Part shown: one piece after another, positions 15,961 through 24,131 of the stretch
How the letters are laid out: every line of letters begins with the position of its first letter
Numbering within the stretch: the stretch's first letter is position 1
Source: Winslowiella toletana
GTDB lineage: Bacteria > Pseudomonadota > Gammaproteobacteria > Enterobacterales > Enterobacteriaceae
Direction: 5' to 3'
DNA length: 64,000 nucleotides
NCBI RefSeq assembly: GCF_017875465.1
Contig: NZ_JAGGMQ010000001.1
Span: forward strand, 3,534,001 to 3,598,000
Made by a program: the position numbers and the translations under genes
Notes under the pieces: model-generated
The model's input: the letters and a program-made list of their open reading frames with translations, nothing else
Databases searched by the model: none
Told to the model about the DNA's origin: nothing

Positions 15961-16961
15961 GCGTAGCGTAACGTCTGGCCAATGCCCAGCTTTTGCGCTT
16001 TTTCCAGCATCGCATGACCAAGGGCGATATCACTCAGCGACAGGCCGCGATGCCAGAACAGAATGGTTTCATCATCGCGTTCGCGTCCGCTTTTTATCCC
16101 GGCGACAATCTGCCCCAGTTCGCCGTGCAGCGTGGTTTCACTCAGCTTTCCGGCTTCAACATGGGCGCGCAGCGAACCAAACATGCCGCCTTTGCACTGA
16201 CCCCAGTCATCAACCACCATTTTAGCCATAATGTCGGTCAGCGACAGTTCGACTGCGCTCATGGTGCCATAGGGGATCACCAGCGCGCCGGGTTTGATCC
16301 ACGCGGTCTTCAGCATGGGCGTTGGTTTTTCCAGCCGCGAGGCTTCCACCACGATATCCGCATCGCGCACGCAGCTTTCCCAGTCGTCGGTGACGATAAT
16401 CTTTTTACCCAGATCCTGCTCCAGCCGACGGGCAAAGGCTTCACGGCTCTCCGCCCGGCGTGAGTGAACGCGGATCTCATCAAAGTCATACAGGCTATCC
16501 AGCAGGCGGACATTCCAGTAAGCGGTGCCGCGGGCGCCAATATGCGCCAGAACTTTACTGTTTTTGCGCGCCAGATGGCGGGCGCCAAGCGCGGTGATGG
16601 CGCCGGTACGCATATCGGTAATTGCCGAAGCATCGAGGATCGCCACCGGCATACCGGTTTGCGGATTAAATAAATTCAGCATCGCCATCTCTGACGGCAG
16701 ACCCAGCTTGTAGTTATTGACGTAATCGCCGACCACTTTTACCCCGGCCAGATTCAGCGGCGCAATATAGCCGCGCAGCACATTAAAGTGGCCGTTAAAT
16801 GCCGGATCAGGGATCAGATGCACGCGCGGTTCAATCACCGTCTGATGGTTGCCCTGCGCCAGCAGTCCGGCTTCGACGGCGGCGAGAATTTCGCTGTCGC
16901 TCATTGCCAGCTGTTGAATATCTGGTCCGTTGAGGTAGCTGATATTGACCTGTTCAGTCAT
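15957..16961 (-). CDS. Ornithine cyclodeaminase/mu-crystallin family protein
   Basis: NAD-dependent enzyme of the OCD/mu-crystallin family (334 aa). Family marks: GVKVVGDYVNNYKLGLPS with the substrate-side Lys (about 75-92), LDASAITDMRTGAITALGARHLAR (about 108-131) and a Rossmann motif HIGARGTAYWN (about 140-150), where Gly-x-Gly-x-Gln is usual. The family includes cyclodeaminases, ketimine reductases and dehydrogenases of N-alkylated amino acids. Located 21 bp after the amine-importer ATPase gene and overlapping the PhnD-like gene, it probably acts on a product of the lyase or on an amino acid derived from the imported betaine. Substrate unknown. Confidence 0.85.
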   Translation of the reverse strand: MTEQVNISYLNGPDIQQLAMSDSEILAAVEAGLLAQGNHQTVIEPRVHLIPDPAFNGHFNVLRGYIAPLNLAGVKVVGDYVNNYKLGLPSEMAMLNLFNPQTGMPVAILDASAITDMRTGAITALGARHLARKNSKVLAHIGARGTAYWNVRLLDSLYDFDEIRVHSRRAESREAFARRLEQDLGKKIIVTDDWESCVRDADIVVEASRLEKPTPMLKTAWIKPGALVIPYGTMSAVELSLTDIMAKMVVDDWGQCKGGMFGSLRAHVEAGKLSETTLHGELGQIVAGIKSGRERDDETILFWHRGLSLSDIALGHAMLEKAQKLGIGQTLRYA

Positions 16962-16982
16962 CTCTTTCCCTTAGTCTGGCGC

Positions 16983-17936
16983 TCAGGCCACAAGCAATGT
17001 TTGCTGGTAAGTGAATAGCTGCTGGCGATTAAGTTCTCCCAGCAACTGGTGATGGTCATCGGTAACTTTTACTCCGGGCGCGTCGTGGGCCAGCATCAGT
17101 GACAGAACCTCTTTCAGGCTGGCATCGGCTTTCACCGCCAGTGAAAAGGCGCTTTGCGCGACTGGCGTCATCGCCTCGCTTACCGCTGTCAACGCCAGCA
17201 GTTTCAGCGCGGCATCGTTGCCAATAAAGGCGGTGACAAAATCGTCGGCAGGATGGCTGAGAATGGCTGCTGGCGTGTCGTACTGGCATAGCTTGCCACT
17301 GCGCATAATCGCGATGCGGTCGCCCATTTTGATCGCTTCATCAAGGTCATGGGTGACAATCACCACCGTCTTTTTCACCCGTTGCAGAATCTGCTTAAAT
17401 TCCAGTTGCAGACGGCCACGCACCAGTGGATCGATCGCGCCAAAGGGTTCATCCATTAGCATTACCGGCGGATCGGCGGCCAGCGCGCGCGCAACCCCCA
17501 CACGCTGGCGCTGTCCACCGGAGAGTTCTGCCGGATAACGCTGACGATCGCGCGCCGGATCCAGCCCGACCAGATGCAGCAGTTCATCGATGCGCGCATC
17601 GGTTTTGCGCCGATCCCAGCCCAGCAGGCGCGGCACGGTAGCGATGTTGTCCGCCACATGCATATGCGGAAACAGACCCACATTCTGGATCACATAGCCG
17701 ATATGGCGGCGCAGCTGCACCGGATCGACGGTGGTGATATCTTCACCATTAACCCACACCCGCCCCTCAGTGGCGTCTTCCAGCCGGTTAATCAGCCGCA
17801 AGGCAGTGGTTTTGCCGCAGCCGGAGGGGCCGATCAGTGCGGTGGTGGAGCCTTCCGGGATCTCCAGCGTCAGGTTATACAGCGCTTTCTGCGTGGTGCC
17901 GGGATAAATTTTGGTGATATTTTCCAGTTTAATCAT
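16983..17936 (-). CDS. Quaternary-amine-type ABC importer, ATP-binding protein (OpuCA/YehX-like)
   Basis: ATPase (317 aa) of the glycine betaine/carnitine/choline class. Walker A GPSGCGKTTA (about 37-46), the Q-loop VIQNVGLFPH, signature LSGGQRQRVGVARAL, Walker B VMLMDEPFGAIDP and the switch His in VTHDLDEA are all intact. A C-terminal extension of about 75 residues resembles a short CBS-like regulatory tail (VSEAMTPVAQSAFSLAVKAD). It shares one base with the upstream permease gene. With two permeases and a separate binding protein it completes an importer of the OpuC/OsmF/EgtUV group. Confidence 0.92.
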   Translation of the reverse strand: MIKLENITKIYPGTTQKALYNLTLEIPEGSTTALIGPSGCGKTTALRLINRLEDATEGRVWVNGEDITTVDPVQLRRHIGYVIQNVGLFPHMHVADNIATVPRLLGWDRRKTDARIDELLHLVGLDPARDRQRYPAELSGGQRQRVGVARALAADPPVMLMDEPFGAIDPLVRGRLQLEFKQILQRVKKTVVIVTHDLDEAIKMGDRIAIMRSGKLCQYDTPAAILSHPADDFVTAFIGNDAALKLLALTAVSEAMTPVAQSAFSLAVKADASLKEVLSLMLAHDAPGVKVTDDHHQLLGELNRQQLFTYQQTLLVA

Positions 17937-18586
17937 CAGGCATTCCCTTTCGGAACATGTTTGAACCAGCTCTTTTCGATGGCGGCAAACAGCAATTCGG
18001 CGCCAATCGCCAGCAGAATAATCGGCACCGCGCCGACCAGCAGACGCGACATATCCATAATCGCGATACCGGTGGTAACGAAGTCGCCCAGCCCGCCGCC
18101 ACCGATAAACGAGGCCAGCGCCGCACCGCCAATCACCTGCACCGCCGCGGTACGTACACCCGCGAGGATCCCCGGCGCAGCCAGCGGCAGAATGACCTGG
18201 CGGGTGATTTGCCCACGCGTCAGTCCCATGCCTTGTGCGGCGGAGAGGGTGTCTTTATCGACTGACTGAATACTGGTGCAGGTATTTAGCAGGATCGGCG
18301 GCAGCGCGAGGATCACCAACGCCACCACGGACGGCAGCAGGCCAATACCGAGAAACGGCAGCGCGGCGGCGAGGATCGCCAGGCTGGGAATGGTGCGCAG
18401 CGTGCTGGCAATATTGGTGGCGATAAAGGTAGCGCGCGGCGAAGCGGCGACCCTGACGCCAACCGGCAGCGCCAGCAGCAGGGAAAACAGCAGCGCCAGT
18501 CCACACATCACCAGATGTTGTTGCAGCGCGTCAAAGAACTGCTGCGGATTGGCGATGATCCAGCGCCATGCGTCGATAAAAATCAT
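17936..18586 (-). CDS. Quaternary-amine-type ABC importer permease 2
   Basis: Inner-membrane permease, 216 aa, with about six hydrophobic helices. The BPD_transp_1 coupling motif is visible as AAQGMGLTRGQITRQVILPLAAPGILAG (about 135-160). The N-terminal IDAWRWIIANPQQFFDALQQH and SLLLALPVGVRVAAS follow the OpuCB/YehW pattern. It overlaps the other permease gene by 4 bp and the ATPase gene by 1 bp, so one mRNA with coupled translation is expected. Confidence 0.92.
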   Translation of the reverse strand: MIFIDAWRWIIANPQQFFDALQQHLVMCGLALLFSLLLALPVGVRVAASPRATFIATNIASTLRTIPSLAILAAALPFLGIGLLPSVVALVILALPPILLNTCTSIQSVDKDTLSAAQGMGLTRGQITRQVILPLAAPGILAGVRTAAVQVIGGAALASFIGGGGLGDFVTTGIAIMDMSRLLVGAVPIILLAIGAELLFAAIEKSWFKHVPKGNA

Positions 18587-19227
18587 GCGCTAGCCTCCAG
18601 GCTGATCTGCGGGCGACGACGCGCCATACGGCGCTGCAACAGCAGAAACAGGGTATCGACGCCAATCGCCAGCAGCGACGTCAGGCCGCCGCCAGTCAGG
18701 ATCTTTTCCGGATAGCGCTGATCCAGCCCGGCAAAAATAATCGTGCCCAGTCCACCGGCATTAATATAGGCGGCGACCGTGGCGATACCAATCAGGGTGG
18801 TGGCCGCGATGCGCAAGCCGGTGATAATAAACGGCAGCGCCAGCGGCAGTTCAATTTCCCACAGCCGACGCCAGTAGCCGTAACCCATGCCGTGCGCCGC
18901 ATCCAGCACCTCAGGCGCAATGGCATGAAAGCCGGTGGCGATATTGCGCACCAGGATCATCAGCGCATAGGCGGTCAGGCCGACAATGGCGGGCAGTACG
19001 CCGATGCCCAGCCATGGAATAAACAGCGCAAACAGCGCCAGACTGGGGATTGAAAACAGCATGCCGGTAAAGGTCAGCACCAGCGCATAGGTTTTTGGCC
19101 GGCGCGCGCTCCAGATGCCGAGGATCATCGCAATCACAAAGGCGCAGCCCAGTGAGATGCCGACCAGATAGAGGTGTTGCCACAAGGCGAGGGCAATATC
19201 ATCAAGGTGTTTCGGCGCCCAGCGCAT
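18583..19227 (-). CDS. Quaternary-amine-type ABC importer permease 1
   Basis: Inner-membrane permease, 214 aa, homologous to the preceding entry and likely its heterodimer partner. Visible are the N-terminal HLYLVGISLGCAFVIAMILG, the conserved IPSLALFALFIPWLGIGVLPAIV (about 60-82) and the coupling segment AAHGMGYGYWRRLWEIELPLALPFI (about 130-155). Its start touches the stop codon of the lyase-like gene. Two separate permeases of about 215 aa are the OpuC/OsmF arrangement, in contrast with ProW-type single permeases. Confidence 0.92.
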   Translation of the reverse strand: MRWAPKHLDDIALALWQHLYLVGISLGCAFVIAMILGIWSARRPKTYALVLTFTGMLFSIPSLALFALFIPWLGIGVLPAIVGLTAYALMILVRNIATGFHAIAPEVLDAAHGMGYGYWRRLWEIELPLALPFIITGLRIAATTLIGIATVAAYINAGGLGTIIFAGLDQRYPEKILTGGGLTSLLAIGVDTLFLLLQRRMARRRPQISLEASA

Positions 19228-20774
19228 CAGTCAGTCTCCAGAAGTTGCTCGTCGGCACTCAGCCAGTCTGGCGTGCGAATCGCGCTGGCCAGCCGGGCAA
19301 TATCTGCCGCTGAAGAGCGATCCTCATCCAGCGGCGCGACCAGCGTCCGTACCCGTCGCCAGATAGCAGCGCTGCCGCTACCCAGATCGCTGACCGGTAA
19401 TGCGCGCAGGTCCACCGCCTGTGCGGCCACCAGCAGTTCAATCGCCACCAGGTAGCGCAGACTCTCAACCAGCCGTGCGGTTTTAGTGACGATCGCCATC
19501 GACTGTGCGGCGTAATCCTCCACCCGATCGGCCACCGGAATGGTGATGGCCGACATCGGACTGGCGTGATGCACAATATCGCTGGTGAGGGCGGAGATAG
19601 TTTTTTGCAGCGTGGCAAAGCCGGTCTGGCCACTGTGCGGCGTCAGGAAGCGCGGCAGTCCGCTGGCGCTGGCGGACATCAGTTTCATCATGCGTTCAGC
19701 GGCACAGCTGGCCTGGCGCGCCAGTGCCAGACCCAGCGCTTCAAATGCCAGCGCCAGATGAGTGGCATCGAAATTGGCGTTGGCTAACACCAGATCGGCG
19801 CTGGCAATCAGCGCCGGATTGTCATCGGCGCTGTTCAGCTCCAGTTCGGTAGCCTCTCTGGCATGGTTAAACGCCTGCTGCACGCTGGCCAGCACCGATG
19901 CGGCGCAACGGAAACTTAATGGGTCCTGCAACAGTCGTGCGCCACCGGCTTGCACCAGCGTGCCACCCGTCAGCAGTGACAACAGATGAGCGGCGCTCTG
20001 CGCGCCTCCCGGCAGCGGGCGAATATGGCTGGCCCAGATTGACAGCGGGGAAATATTGGCGCGGAACGCTTCAAATGACAGGGCAATCGCCCCGGTGTGT
20101 GCATTGATTAACTGCGCGATATCGCTGAGTACCAGCGCGGCAAGTCCGACGCTGGCTGCATTCGATGACACCAGCGCCAGTCCGTCTTTACCGCTCATTA
20201 ATGGCAGGGTAAAGCCGACAGTTTTCGCCAGCGCAGCGATCGCACTGACTTCACCCTGATATTCTGCTTCCCCCTGACCAGTAAGCGCCTGGCCGATATG
20301 CGCCAGCGGCGCGAGATCGGCCTCGCCGATGGAGCCGATTAACGGAACCTGCGGATGTACGCCATGATTCAGCAGCTGTAACAGCGCCGTGGCGCTGGCC
20401 GGTGAAATACCGGAATAACCGGCAGCCAGCCCGGCAAGCCGCGCCAGCATCATCGCCCGCACCTGATCGCGGGTCGCCAGCTGGCCCACACCTACGGCGC
20501 GCGCCAGCGGAATACGCTGCTGGATCTGCTGTAAGCGGGCGATATCCTGCTGACCATCGTCACCATGCAGTACGGCGGTATCCACACCGGCGCCAAGGCC
20601 GGTGGTGACGCCGTAGATTTGCTCGCCGGATGCAATACGTTGATAAAGGAAGGCGTACCCCTGCTCGATACGCTGCTGCGCCGCCGGGCTGAATGCCACC
20701 GGATAATCTTCCCGGGCGACCTTTACCAGCATCGCCAGGCTTAACGCGGTGTGATCACCGAGAGTTAAGGTCAT
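19227..20774 (-). CDS. Histidine ammonia-lyase homologue without the MIO motif (ergothionase-like candidate)
   Basis: Member of the aromatic amino acid lyase (HAL/PAL) superfamily, 515 aa, the normal length. Conserved parts: the catalytic Tyr54 in YGVTTGLGAG, the segment N-terminal to the cofactor loop (PLIGSIG, 144-150), DLAPLAH (153-159), SADDNPAL and the C-terminal helices. True HAL reads GSVGASGDLAPL, where Ala-Ser-Gly cyclises to the MIO electrophile; here the DNA gives GSIGEADLAPL, so the triad is replaced by Glu-Ala and is one residue shorter. MIO cannot form. Known MIO-less relatives include ergothionase, which removes trimethylamine from ergothioneine. Co-transcription with a quaternary-amine importer fits a betaine lyase. 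No hutU, hutI or hutG genes are nearby. Substrate inferred only. Confidence 0.85.
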   Translation of the reverse strand: MTLTLGDHTALSLAMLVKVAREDYPVAFSPAAQQRIEQGYAFLYQRIASGEQIYGVTTGLGAGVDTAVLHGDDGQQDIARLQQIQQRIPLARAVGVGQLATRDQVRAMMLARLAGLAAGYSGISPASATALLQLLNHGVHPQVPLIGSIGEADLAPLAHIGQALTGQGEAEYQGEVSAIAALAKTVGFTLPLMSGKDGLALVSSNAASVGLAALVLSDIAQLINAHTGAIALSFEAFRANISPLSIWASHIRPLPGGAQSAAHLLSLLTGGTLVQAGGARLLQDPLSFRCAASVLASVQQAFNHAREATELELNSADDNPALIASADLVLANANFDATHLALAFEALGLALARQASCAAERMMKLMSASASGLPRFLTPHSGQTGFATLQKTISALTSDIVHHASPMSAITIPVADRVEDYAAQSMAIVTKTARLVESLRYLVAIELLVAAQAVDLRALPVSDLGSGSAAIWRRVRTLVAPLDEDRSSAADIARLASAIRTPDWLSADEQLLETD

Positions 20775-20797
20775 AGCCCCTCTTCAAATTGGGTCAG

Positions 20798-21688
20798 TTA
20801 CGATTTCACAATGCCTTTTTCGCGCAAAAATGCTGCTGCGACATCAGCTGGCTCTTCTTTATCTTTCTCTACTGCGGCATTGAGTTTCTGCATGGTGGCG
20901 TTATCCAGCAGCGCACTGACTTTATTCAGCACCGCTGCGGCATCCGGATGCGCTTTCAGCGTCTGGTCACGAACTACCGGGGCGACGAAGTAAGGCGGGA
21001 ACAGATGTTTGTCGTCGGCCAGCGAGACATACTGTCCGTCAGCAATCTGCCAGTCGGTGGCGAAACCGTTCGCCACATCAATTTGTCCGGCGGCCAGCGC
21101 ATCGTAACGCAGACCCACTTTGGCAAACTGGCGGAACGATTTAAATTTGATGCCGTAAACCTGCTGCAGGCCTTTCAGACCATCCTGACGATCGCCAAAC
21201 TCAGCGCCCGCGCCAATGGTCAGCTGCGGGGCGACTTTTGCCAGATCGGACAGGGTTTTCAGCTGATACTTTTCTGCCAGCGCTTTGCTGACCAGTAAGG
21301 CATAACCATTATTCAGTCTGGCAGGCGCCAGCCAGGTCAGCTGGTATTTTTGCGCATAGACGCTTTTTACCTGCTGATAAACTTTATCCGGATCGGAAGA
21401 GAGTTCACCTTTCACCACCGCACTGAGTGCGGTGCCGGTGTACTCCGGGTACAGATCAATATCGCCTTTTAACAGCGCCGCTTGCGCAATTAAGGTGCCG
21501 CCAAGGTTAATTTTGCGCTCCACCGGCATCCCGGCCTGCTCCAGCGCTGAGGCGTAGATCTCCGCCAGAATATATTGTTCGGTAAAGCTTTTGCTGCCGA
21601 CGATGATATCCGCCGCCTGACTGGCGGGCGCAAATGCCGTTAATCCTGCCATTAATAACAGAACCTGCCTGATGGTTGTTATGCGCAT
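20798..21688 (-). CDS. Quaternary-amine-type ABC importer substrate-binding protein (OsmF/OpuCC-like)
   Basis: Periplasmic binding protein (296 aa). A signal peptide MRITTIRQVLLLMAGL...ASQA precedes ADIIVGSKSFTEQYILAEIY, the hallmark of the OpuAC/OsmF family; GDIDLYPEYTGTALSAV (about 95-111) and the hinge GAGAEFGDRQDGLKGL follow. The frame is open to 21724, but GGGGAAA lies 3-9 bp before the ATG at 21688, and homologues start there. It is the first gene of the seven-gene operon; a TGTATATACA palindrome lies 36 bp upstream. Ligands in this family are glycine betaine, choline, carnitine or ergothioneine. Confidence 0.9.
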   Translation of the reverse strand: MRITTIRQVLLLMAGLTAFAPASQAADIIVGSKSFTEQYILAEIYASALEQAGMPVERKINLGGTLIAQAALLKGDIDLYPEYTGTALSAVVKGELSSDPDKVYQQVKSVYAQKYQLTWLAPARLNNGYALLVSKALAEKYQLKTLSDLAKVAPQLTIGAGAEFGDRQDGLKGLQQVYGIKFKSFRQFAKVGLRYDALAAGQIDVANGFATDWQIADGQYVSLADDKHLFPPYFVAPVVRDQTLKAHPDAAAVLNKVSALLDNATMQKLNAAVEKDKEEPADVAAAFLREKGIVKS

Positions 21689-21723
21689 TGCTTTCCCCAG
21701 CGTAGAGTTATTGTGAATAGACA

Positions 21724-21733
21724 TGTATATACA
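21724..21733. promoter_or_regulatory. TGTATATACA palindrome, candidate HutC/GntR-family operator
   Basis: A perfect 10-bp palindrome 36 bp upstream of the preferred start of the binding-protein gene, in an AT-rich promoter region (AATATTGTATATACATG on the coding strand). The core matches, from memory, operators of HutC-type (GntR/UTRA) repressors, which control histidine utilisation genes. No GntR gene is in the operon, so the regulator would act from elsewhere. Short AT-rich palindromes can occur by chance. Confidence 0.45.
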
Positions 21734-21921
21734 ATATTTATGCCAAAAAAATAGTGATTAATAATCAATCACCTCAGTTTTTTCCGGCGGGAATCAGGTC
21801 GAACGTCAGGACAAAAATGCACCAGTAAGATGCACAGAGAGTGTTCAAAGTAGAGCAAAAGCCGGGGGCGGGTGAAATTCGTTTTCGCGATAAGCTATAT
21901 CTTTATGAACGCACCTGTGGG

Positions 21922-22659
21922 TTAAAAGTGATAATTAACACCGAGGTCAATCACATAGCTCAGCGATTTTTCCACCATGGGGCTGTTGCGTACCTGATCA
22001 TCATGCAGGTTAAGCCGCGTGGAGATAAAGCCTTCCCAGCGGGCGCTGAAGCGGTAGTCGAGCGCCAGCTGTAGCCAGGGCGTCAGGCTGGCGCCGGGAC
22101 GGTAGCGGCTTAATCCGCTGCGACGGGACTCATTATCATCAATGCCATAGTAATAGCGCGTTTGCCGCGCATCCTCCCAGTCGATGCCGAGCGCCGGAAT
22201 CCATGCCAGCTGGCCGCTTTGCAGATAGCCGGTCCATGACACCGTCGCCAGCAGACCATTGCTCTGACCGAGGGTATCTGCCGCCAGCTGGCCAGACAGC
22301 GCGCCATACGGGGTAATCCGCTGATAGCTGACGCCAGCCATCAGAGTGGTGCGGCGATTATTCAGCTGCTGCATCTGCGGCCCTTTGCCATTGCGGCGGT
22401 CGTAGCTGCGGTCAAACCATAATCCTTTGATTTTTAGCTCATTGGCTGCATCTTTCCACGCCAGCAGCCCGGCTTCATCGCCATCAATATACAGATGCTG
22501 GTCGTTCCAGCTCAGCAGGGGAAAAGGGAAATAATTGACCCGCGTAGCGCGATACGGGTTGATTTGCCACTCATTATCCAGCGCCAGCGCTAAGTCTTTT
22601 GCCGACAGTGGCGCCGTAATAAATAGCATCAAACTAAAGAGTAACGGTTTGCATTCCAT
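21922..22659 (-). CDS. MipA/OmpV family outer-membrane protein
   Basis: Outer-membrane beta-barrel protein of the MipA/OmpV family (245 aa). After a signal peptide (LLFSLMLFITAPLSA) come alternating amphipathic strands with aromatic girdles, for example YFPFPLLSWNDQHLYIDGDEAG and LKIKGLWFDRSY, and the protein ends in the canonical Phe (DLGVNYHF), as needed for Bam-dependent assembly. Family roles include scaffolding of murein enzymes (MipA) and a porin-like function. ATG 22659 is preferred over a GTG at 22668 because AGGTG then has proper spacing. Confidence 0.88.
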   Translation of the reverse strand: MECKPLLFSLMLFITAPLSAKDLALALDNEWQINPYRATRVNYFPFPLLSWNDQHLYIDGDEAGLLAWKDAANELKIKGLWFDRSYDRRNGKGPQMQQLNNRRTTLMAGVSYQRITPYGALSGQLAADTLGQSNGLLATVSWTGYLQSGQLAWIPALGIDWEDARQTRYYYGIDDNESRRSGLSRYRPGASLTPWLQLALDYRFSARWEGFISTRLNLHDDQVRNSPMVEKSLSYVIDLGVNYHF

Positions 22660-22744
22660 GGTGTTCACCTGTTGCGGACCGCAGGGAATGACTCAGATAT
22701 TACTCGCGTAAGCGTGGTTAGTTAAAGTGACGCCGCTCGCAGGG

Positions 22745-23263
22745 TTAGCGCATAAGGCAGGGGATATCGCCGGACTCTTCATGGCGGAGGCGGTCACATA
22801 GCGCCGCGAGAGTTAATTCTGAGTAGACTTCAATGCCATGGCGGGTCAACAGTTCTGTAGTCACGCCCTGACCGGCGATTTGACCGCCGTTAAAGCCACC
22901 GCTGTAAATCATCCTGCTGCCGCATGACGGGCTGCCTTCGGTAAGAATGGCAAACTGACAGTTATGCTGTTGCGCCATCTCCAGCGTCAGCCAGGCGGCT
23001 AAAATATAGCGCTCGGTGACGTCATCACCGCTGGCTTCACGCACCGTTGCGCCATCGTTAATCACGCCATAACCACGGGCGGAGGACTGGATCTCTGCCG
23101 CCGGACGCGGCGTCTGAAAACCCGCAGCCAGTTCCGGGCAGAACACCACAAAGCGGTTTTGTCGCTGCCAGCGGGCGATATATTGACTGACCAGTGTTTT
23201 TGCCGAGCCGTTATAGCGCACCGGAAAACCGGCGAGACAGGCGCTGAGAAGGATTTTTTGCAT
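22745..23263 (-). CDS. DUF523 (TudS-like) protein
   Basis: Cytoplasmic 172-aa DUF523 protein. The three conserved cysteines are Cys9 (SACLAGFPVRYNG), Cys42 (FCPELAAGF) and Cys114 (GSPSCGSR). In the characterised member TudS, three such cysteines bind a 4Fe-4S cluster that removes sulfur from 2-thiouracil; that role is known for TudS only. It is 85 bp upstream (in transcription) of the MipA-like gene and on the same strand as the lyase operon. If the latter handles a thio-imidazole, a desulfidase would make sense, but nothing in the sequence proves a link. Confidence 0.85.
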   Translation of the reverse strand: MQKILLSACLAGFPVRYNGSAKTLVSQYIARWQRQNRFVVFCPELAAGFQTPRPAAEIQSSARGYGVINDGATVREASGDDVTERYILAAWLTLEMAQQHNCQFAILTEGSPSCGSRMIYSGGFNGGQIAGQGVTTELLTRHGIEVYSELTLAALCDRLRHEESGDIPCLMR

Positions 23264-23392
23264 TGCTGCGCCACCTGAAGGCTAAGATTTTTTATCCTGG
23301 CATTCAATGTTACGCAAGGCGAGAAATGGGGGTATCATATAAGAACAATTAAACAAACCCAGCCTGCGGCCGGGTTCGGATTATCGCGGAGA

Positions 23393-23599
23393 TTAGGGTT
23401 TTATCAGCCTGATGGCGTGTTCCAGCACTTTCTGTTCATCGCGCTCGCTGTCACCGCGTTTAAGTCGGGTCTTCTTCAGCAACTCAGCCAGCACCGAGCG
23501 CTGCGTATCACGGCCGCTCTCCGCCAGCACGATAACCGCATCACCAATCACCCGGCACACTTCGTCATAATACTCTTCACTCAACACATCACGTTTCAT
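23393..23599 (-). CDS. YmgB/AriR-like small regulatory protein
   Basis: 68-aa protein resembling the YmgB/AriR family of biofilm and acid-resistance regulators: the run EEYYDEVCRVIGDAVIVLAE, then SGRDTQRSVLAELLK and EQKVLEHAIRLI, aligns in character with the E. coli YmgB core (EEESAVLGQAV, then LMLSGD, then TLEIVLRY). All-helical, cytoplasmic, probably a dimer. An excellent AGGAGG site precedes the ATG. In E. coli the family (ycgZ-ymgABC) is one operon under BluR; here a ycgZ-like gene stands alone at 44194. Confidence 0.6.
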   Translation of the reverse strand: MKRDVLSEEYYDEVCRVIGDAVIVLAESGRDTQRSVLAELLKKTRLKRGDSERDEQKVLEHAIRLIKP

Positions 23600-23668
23600 C
23601 GCAACACCTCCTTTCTACACAACCTGGCACGCTTTTGTACATGCCGCCAGTCTGGTGGCATTCCGTTG

Positions 23669-23896
23669 CTAATGAACGCGTTCCGCTTCGCGCGCTTTAC
23701 TGGCGCTTCTTGACACCCGGTGGGCTTTTTCCGGGTCGCCAGCCACAAATTCGAAGGTAGGGGAGTAATAAAAGGGCAGCCAGCCGCCGTAGCCATTTTC
23801 CCACTCCCAGCGCACCGGGCAGGGCCATAAAATGCCATCGTAAAGTATGTAGTAAATCCATCGACCATTGGGACGACGCGGCTTGGGCGTTTTCAT
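23669..23896 (-). CDS. Hypothetical protein, 75 aa, aromatic-rich
   Basis: Unrecognised. The translated protein is rich in Trp and Tyr (GRWIYYILYDGILWPCPV, then WEWENGYGGWLPFYYSPT), which suggests a compact beta fold and is unlikely for a random frame. The end is charged (SKAREAERVH). No clear ribosome site is seen before the ATG at 23896. It could be a conserved small protein or a chance frame; moderate to low confidence. Confidence 0.4.
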   Translation of the reverse strand: MKTPKPRRPNGRWIYYILYDGILWPCPVRWEWENGYGGWLPFYYSPTFEFVAGDPEKAHRVSRSASKAREAERVH

Positions 23897-24131
23897 CGGG
23901 GCAACTATGTTGAGCTGAGGGTATAGTAAAAAAATAGCCTATATTTTGACCTGTCACACGCTGGGTTTCAACCGGCAACACTTGAATACACCCTAATCCA
24001 CCAGTTTACTCCTGCTTTATGGGACAGGGGTAACAAAAAATAGTGCGTTACTGGCGGAGAAAAATATGCAGAAAACATACTAAATAGTTTCTGTGCTAAA
24101 CTACCTCGATTTCCTAAGGATGAGGATCGCA

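Noticed and set aside
19227..20774. Annotation as a standard histidine ammonia-lyase (hutH)
   Set aside because: The Ala-Ser-Gly triad for MIO is absent and no hutU, hutI, hutG or hutC genes accompany it; the importer context is of quaternary-amine type.
20789..21298. Plus-strand 169-codon frame
   Set aside because: Lies entirely opposite the importer binding-protein gene, which has clear homology; it is an antisense shadow.
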